From the NCBI GenBank assembly GCA_002946415.1, contig NJPS01000014.1:1-64000 (forward strand): a stretch of DNA of 64,000 nt, in the 5' to 3' direction. Shown here one piece after another: positions 58,553-64,000 of this stretch. Position numbers and translations under genes: made by a program. The stretch is from Rutstroemia sp. NJR-2017a BVV2. Lineage: Eukaryota; Ascomycota; Leotiomycetes; Helotiales; Rutstroemiaceae. The stretch's first letter is position 1, and every line of letters begins with the position of its first letter. The notes beneath the pieces were generated by a model. That model was not told the origin of the DNA and did no database searches. It saw only the letters and a list, made by a program, of their open reading frames with translations.

Positions 58553-58960
58553 TGTAAGGTATATATGAGATTGGCTAAAGTCGATATGGATACTTCGACA
58601 GCAGGATAGACCAAGTTTAAATTCGGTATTAGCGTTGTCTTCTCGAAGAGCACAATTGATATTGAGATACTATTCGGTATAGTTATATTCGATATCGTTG
58701 ATACTAATACCCCGTTCTTAATAAATCTTGCCGATATAAACAGAATGAAGATTTATCTCAACAATATTACAAATATACTTATATCAATAACAAAAGTTAT
58801 ATCTCTGCAGATTGCCCGCAAATATAGATATATATTCTTGGTATAGCAAGTATTTATATAAGTATTTATTGAAAACTCAATCTATATAACGAAATATTAT
58901 CTAATTGATATAAAGTTATAATATCTATATTATTATTTTGGCTATCTTAATTTTATTTTA
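58553..58960 (+). pseudogene. RIP-mutated continuation of the Copia-type protease region
   Basis: Reading on in the same frame gives CKVYMRLAKVDMDTSTAG, then KFKFGI, with Gln codons now TAA/TAG, followed by DIVDTNTPFLINLADINRMKIY, the D.DTPFLL.LADMDRLGVY block seen after the protease in fungal Copia polyproteins. Similarity continues to about NSIYITKYYL (58900) and fades near 58960. Integrase and RT are not found beyond, so the element is truncated. Confidence 0.7.
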
Positions 58961-60250
58961 TTGATATATTCCGGTCTGTATATAAATAAATAAGATTTAT
59001 AAATGAACTATATCTATTAATCAATAGATTAGTCTATTAGTTAATAAACTAAATTTATAATTAGATTAGTCTATTAGCTAATAGATATAGTTGATAAATA
59101 AATATAAGGCTATTTATAAATAGACTATATCTATATATAAATATTTTTAATTTATATCTCAATCAGTTTATATATTAATACTATTTATTCTATATTTCTT
59201 TTATAGTATTGGCTTACTATTATTTACTTTTCTTAAACTCTATTATTACTTTACTATTACTATCAATTCTTGATATTAGTATTTTTTTAGTATATAATAC
59301 TATATTAGCTAATTATCTATAATTATAATCTTTATCTATATAATAGTATACTAAGTATTTATAATTATTCTTCTAGTAGTTATATTTCTTAGTAATATAT
59401 AACTCTTTATATTTATATAATATTACTACTTTTTCAGATATAAATACTTTCTTTGCTACTATATTTAAAAATATCTCTATCTTAGATTCTTAGATATCTA
59501 TCTTATTAATAACTGAATTAAATAATCTATTCAACTCTTTAATAGAAATCAGATTCTTGATAACTCCGAACTTAGTCTAAATCCGATATTTATAAAGATA
59601 CTTTATAGTTAGTACTTTGATAAAAACCTATTGATTATTAGTATTTATATATATATCTTTAGAGAGATTTAAAGAAATTATATTTCTTATTATAAATTTC
59701 TTAATCTCTCGCTATTTAGTATATTTAGTTATTATCAAATTCTTGTTTTTAATAATTATCAAATATATATCTTGAAGAACCGAATTAATAATCCTTTTAA
59801 GAAGATTATTTCTTATTATATATACTACCTTCTTATTCTCAACTTGGATCTAAAGATCTACTTAGTAATCAGTTAGTAATTTAGATAAATCTTGATTAAG
59901 ATTTAAAAAAATAATAGTAATTACTTAAAGTATTTAAGATATTTCTTTTAAACCTTATTTAGTTATAATCGATTTATCTTTATATATAACTCTAGAATCA
60001 AATTGATATTTTTTAGTTATTAATTATATAAGTATAATCTTCTTCTGGAATACTACTTATTATAAATAAGTCTTAATAGCTAAGTAATATTACTTATTTA
60101 TAGATATATATATTTCAGATAATATCAGTTTCTAAATAGTATTATTATTATCTACTTTCTATATAATAATCTTTTGTTCTACTATTCTATTAATCTATTC
60201 AACCAATTCTTGAGTTTAAGATATATAAAACAAAATATATATAGTTCAAT
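58961..60250 (-). other. RIP-mutated region of unknown element, perhaps minus-strand coding
   Basis: Repeated TTAATAGATAGTCTATTAG-like words at 59010-59130 suggest a terminal repeat or palindrome. From 60230 down to about 59250 one minus-strand frame reads long Gln/Leu/Lys-rich stretches interrupted only by stops of the CAG/TGG type (for example VVYIIRNNLLKRIINSVLQD and IIRNIISLNLSKDIYI), as decayed transposon coding sequence does. I cannot assign the family. Confidence 0.4.
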
Positions 60251-60349
60251 TCTCGCAATTTCGAAATCGATTGTAAATAGTAATTAATCCCAGTATTAGA
60301 CTTAGGAACTTAGCAAGCTTACAAGCTAACAAACTATAACTTGGTACAA

Positions 60350-61500
60350 TACCAGCTATAGAAGTAGTAGCGGTTTCGAGCTCGCTAGTACAAGTAGAGG
60401 TACACAAACACGAAACTAATATAGGAAAAATATATATAGAAAAGAAAGGGAAAACGGAAATAAAGATTATAAACAAGATCTTTGCGAAGCTCAAACTTAT
60501 AAAGGAAGAAAAGAAAATATAGAATATAATCCAAGAGCTAGTAAAAGGATAAAGAAATCAAAATAGAGAGTAAATACTTTATAAATATATAAGAGAGGTA
60601 TTTATAAAGCTTAAGAAAGAAAAGAGAAGTACTTTATATAAGAAGCCAAAAAGGACCTAAGCCGATATAGTTAAGAATAGCCTACTAGTATATAAAGAAT
60701 ACGAAATACTATTTATAGTAAAAGATAAAACTATACTTGCAAAACCAAGCAAAATCCTAATAAAGAAGATCAACTAGATAGTAAACAAAAAGGTAATATA
60801 AGAGGTCTATATATTTCTAAAGGAAAAAGTAGTATTAATATTTACTACTAAGGAAGCTAAGCAAAGTAATAGAGTAGAGTGGAGCTAAGGAAAGTATTTA
60901 GTAAGGATACCGAAAGTAAGAAGCAGATAGTAGATATAATAGTATTCAGAATACCTAAACAAATAGTTATAAAACTTACAAATAGCTAATTCTTTGAAGA
61001 AGTAGAAAAGCAAAACCCTGGACTATAAGCAAAGTATATAGTAGCTACCGAGATTAATAAGAATAGAGAAAGTATAGTATTGGTACTTAACTTTAGTACT
61101 AATAAGAAGGCAAATAAAGTAATCGATCAAAGAATATTATAGAATAGTATATTCCTACTAACTAAGTAATATATTAAAGAGATATTAACTTTGTGATATT
61201 TCAAGTATCAGAAATATAGCTATAGAGCAAGATAGTATACTGCTACTTAAAAGTACTATATATAGTATATAGATATAGGATATAATATTAAGTTATATCT
61301 GATTATAGGATCAATAGTAGCTAAGAGCTATATAAATTATAGTATAGTAGAGTATAGCATAATTGATAAAATCTACTTATATAATCAGTAAGATCAATAT
61401 AGAGCTATCTAGATATATACGAAAAAAGAGAGAAGATATCTAGTAAGTAAATCTCGATTTCAATTCGGCCTCTAAGTAGGTAGATAGTCTACTCTAAACT
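60350..61500 (+). pseudogene. LINE ORF1 (gag-like, zinc knuckle)
   Basis: The frame reads AIEVVAVSSSLVQVEVHKHE near the start, then a basic helical part and KRTQADIVKNSLLVYKEYEI (Gln as TAA/TAG), the T.A.V...L segment typical of Tad1 ORF1. A knuckle region near 61190-61250 reads LQYFKYQKYSYRARQ, with Cys changed to Tyr. There are many stops. Confidence 0.65.
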
Positions 61501-61699
61501 CGAGCAATATAACCAAGCCCGAATTCACAATTATAAGCTATAAGTAGATATACTATAGAAGAAGACTACTAGCAATAAGTATAGTAGATATAATTGGAAT
61601 AGTCTTAATTAGTAAGTTCTTTTTAGACCTTAGCTCGAATATCTAGCTAAATATAGTATCGAGCTTACTGAATATTCCTAGATCTGCTCAGAGTACCGA

Positions 61700-64000
61700 G
61701 ATAAATATAGAAATAACCGACTAATAATAAGTAAACTCTTAATCCTATAATATAATATATATAAAAGCAAAAGAGTAATGGAATTACTATTCTATAAAGA
61801 AAAGGGAGTAACAATAATAGTAATATAAGAGCTTTAGCTGAACTATAGAAACGGTATATATTGCTCGAGCTTAGTAATCTATATTCCGGTATATAAAGGC
61901 AAATAGAGAAGCTATTTATTTATAAACAAAGTTATTAAAAGAGAAAGCTAGAAGTATAAGATCTAGAATAAGGATCTATATATAGTAAAGCTTCTATCGA
62001 GTCTAGGAATTATCTAGATTTATAGTATTTATTTATAACCCCTAGACAACTATAGAAATATTAATTATAAGTACCTATTTGATCTACTATAACTTGTATT
62101 TAGTGAAGATAGCAAATATATTATAGTAGGTAATCTCAATCTTTACTACCTACTATAGTCTAAACTATAGTACCTATTATATAACCAAGTCGATAAGCTA
62201 CTCGAGATAATATAATAGCTCGATTTGTTTACCCTTTATAAAAGCGAAATCTTCTCTACTATATATAGTAGAACGATAATCGATCTAATATTTTTTACCT
62301 TAAAGCTTATAAACTACTTATTAGAATATACGATTATAACTGATAGGAAATACAGATCCGATTATATAATAGTATACTTAAGGTAGAATATCGAGCTAGT
62401 AGCAGTAGTAGAGTAGAGATACAGAAACTAGAAATTTATAGATACTATATAGACCGAACAAATAGCTTTATACCTACTAAGGTATAATACCGAGTAATAT
62501 ATAATAGAGAGTTTGAAAGTATATACTATAAAGCTTACCCTCCGGATCCAGGAGATTATCGATATTACGATTTTATAGAAATAGAGTTTAGAGAAAACCG
62601 AATATTAGTAGATATCGAAGATTGATATAGTAGTTAGAGTAGTATATACTATATATTGATAGTAGCTTACCAATAGAGAAAATAAGTATCTAAAGCAATA
62701 TATCGGACAACTTCAGAAAGAAAAGAAGTATATAATTCACTAAGTAAAGTAGTTGATCTAGAGATAAGTAGTATATAAGTATTATAAGATAGAAGAACTA
62801 TAGAAACTAACGAGATAGAGCAGAGAAGTAATAGTAGAACAGAATATAATCTTAATATTTAAGCTTGGAGAAGGCAGAAACATAAGCTTATTTGAAGAAA
62901 AGATATATATATTTATCTAGTACTTCTATAGAGATAGATAATATCTTCCTAGTATCTTGTAATAGCTACTAAGCAATCTAGAAGATACCAAGCTAGATAA
63001 TATTGATAGCTAGGAATATCTATCGGAATTCGAGATCAGTAAAGAGTTTACTACCAAGGAATTCATTAATCTGCTCTAAAGATACTCTGATTGTTCTATA
63101 CTAGAAGAAGACCAAATTCTATACTATTTCTTCAAGAAGTTAAGTTAGCTATTTATAGAAGCGATTGCAAGCTTGGCTCAAACCAGTTGGAAGCTTGGAT
63201 ATATACCAAGAAGCCTGAAAAGTATATTAACAGTAATACTACAGAAACCTGGAAAACCGAGCTACAAATAGATAAAATCCTAGCAGCCAATTATACTACT
63301 AAGTATATTGGGAAAGCTGATCGAAAAAGCTATAATCTAGAAGATCCGCAATATAGCTAAGTAGTATAATTTGCTACTAGATAAATAGATAGAAGCAAGA
63401 ATATAAAGAAATATAATAATAGTATTAGACTTATTTATCTCGGTAATCAAGTTAGTCTAGACAAGCAAAGGATAAGTAGCAATACTACTTTTACTAGATA
63501 TAGTAAAAACATTTGATATAGTTATCTACTTATACTTAGTAATAGTAGTCCAGAAGCTCAGTTTCCTCTAATAGGTTAGTAAGTAGGTAGCAAGCTTCTT
63601 AAATAATAGAACTATATATTTCTTATTTATCAGCAAAATATCAGAAGAGTTCTCACTATAAATAGGAATATCCTAAAGATTATTACTTTTACCGATACTT
63701 TTCCTACTTTATAATATAGAACTTATTCGGATATATTTACTCCCGAAGCAAGGACTATATATAAGAGGGTTTATCGATAATATATACTTAATTACGATAA
63801 GTTCGAATACAGAGACCAACTGCAATAAGCTTGCAGATATATATCGGAAGATTCTAGGATATATTTAGTACTATAGGATATACTTCATATTGGTAAAGTA
63901 CAAATTTATTCACTTTATAAGAATAGAGAACAAATTTAACCTAGCAGCTATAATCCAGCTCGGATAAGGAATAGAGTATATCCTATCACTAAATATATAA
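61700..64000 (+). pseudogene. LINE ORF2: endonuclease and reverse transcriptase
   Basis: The apurinic-like endonuclease is visible at about 62110-62340: VGNLNLYYLLQ (from GDFNLHHPLW) and STIYSRTIIDLIFFTLKL (from the G.ST.DL.F motif). RT starts near 63140 with AIASLAQTSWKLGYIPRSLK, then VILQKPGKPSYK and LLSILGKLIEKAI. The palm reads VAILLLLDIVKTFDIVIYL (about 63480, from LLLDVKGAFD) and the thumb VASFLNNRTIYF. The active-site box is GFIDNIYLIT (about 63770, from GFVDD), with Asp changed to Asn. The frame is open at the window end. Confidence 0.82.

Larger units (their letters stand above)
60251..64000 (+). mobile_element. Tad1-like LINE (non-LTR retrotransposon), RIP-mutated, truncated by the window
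   Basis: ORF1 precedes ORF2 (endonuclease, RT) on the plus strand. The 3' end lies beyond base 64000. RIP stops occur throughout but Cys-, Pro- and Gly-containing motifs remain readable. The 5' limit is not defined; RIP-free words (CGAGCTCGCTAGTACAAG) appear near 60380. Confidence 0.8.

Noticed and set aside
60246..60494. 82-codon minus-strand frame rich in Phe, Ile and Ser
   Set aside because: It is antisense to LINE ORF1 sequence and reflects its AT-rich composition.
63091..63360. 89-codon open frame within the LINE
   Set aside because: The RT homology lies in another frame of the same strand; this frame is a by-product of weak RIP in this patch.

Overview
The window is nuclear DNA of a filamentous ascomycete (Pezizomycotina). 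Short spliceosomal introns (49-89 nt, GT..AG) interrupt genes of typical fungal families. Two blocks (about 9.9-47.5 kb and 58.55-64 kb) are extremely AT-rich. Inside them transposon reading frames are still readable but broken where Gln and Trp codons became stops (CAA/CAG to TAA/TAG, TGG to TAG/TGA) and zinc-finger Cys became Tyr. That is the signature of repeat-induced point mutation (RIP, C-to-T at CpA).

Layout: 1-9257 is a gene island with a zinc-type alcohol-dehydrogenase-like oxidoreductase (minus), a six-exon sterol-glucosyltransferase-like protein (minus), a MARVEL-type four-span membrane protein (plus), several fragments and small repeats, and the 5' part of a large membrane-protein gene. 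From 9258 to 47683 that gene is split by a 38.4-kb nest of transposons. Its middle and 3' parts lie at 47692-51457, where further insertions including a Tc1/mariner copy break it again. Then come an FtsJ-like methyltransferase gene (minus), a 302-bp hAT-type MITE, a GFA/CENP-V-type gene (plus), and a Copia-type gag that is nearly clean until about 58.55 kb, where heavy RIP begins. The window ends in a RIP-mutated Tad1-like LINE (plus) that runs off the edge.

The nest can be dated layer by layer because each main insertion keeps its target-site duplication (TSD). A TIR element with 8-bp TSD AGCACGAC (9258-47683) entered the membrane-protein gene; its interior encodes a retroviral-type integrase. 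Gypsy chromovirus A (10550-45858, minus, TSD ATAAT) entered the integrase gene. Gypsy A then received gypsy copy B (13227-27900, plus, TSD AGTAT), Copia copy A (28510-41162, minus, TSD ATTTC) and a LINE fragment (44410-45397, 13-bp TSD). Gypsy B received a different gypsy element (16501-24225, plus, TSD TTRGA). Copia A received Copia copy B (29166-35685, plus, TSD TCTTT), which received a solo Copia LTR (32923-33293, TSD ATAAC). Subtracting the inserts gives about 6.97 and 6.94 kb for the two chromoviruses and 6.13 and 6.14 kb for the two Copias, which supports the reconstruction.

All family calls rest on reading translations and motifs by eye; no database search was run.
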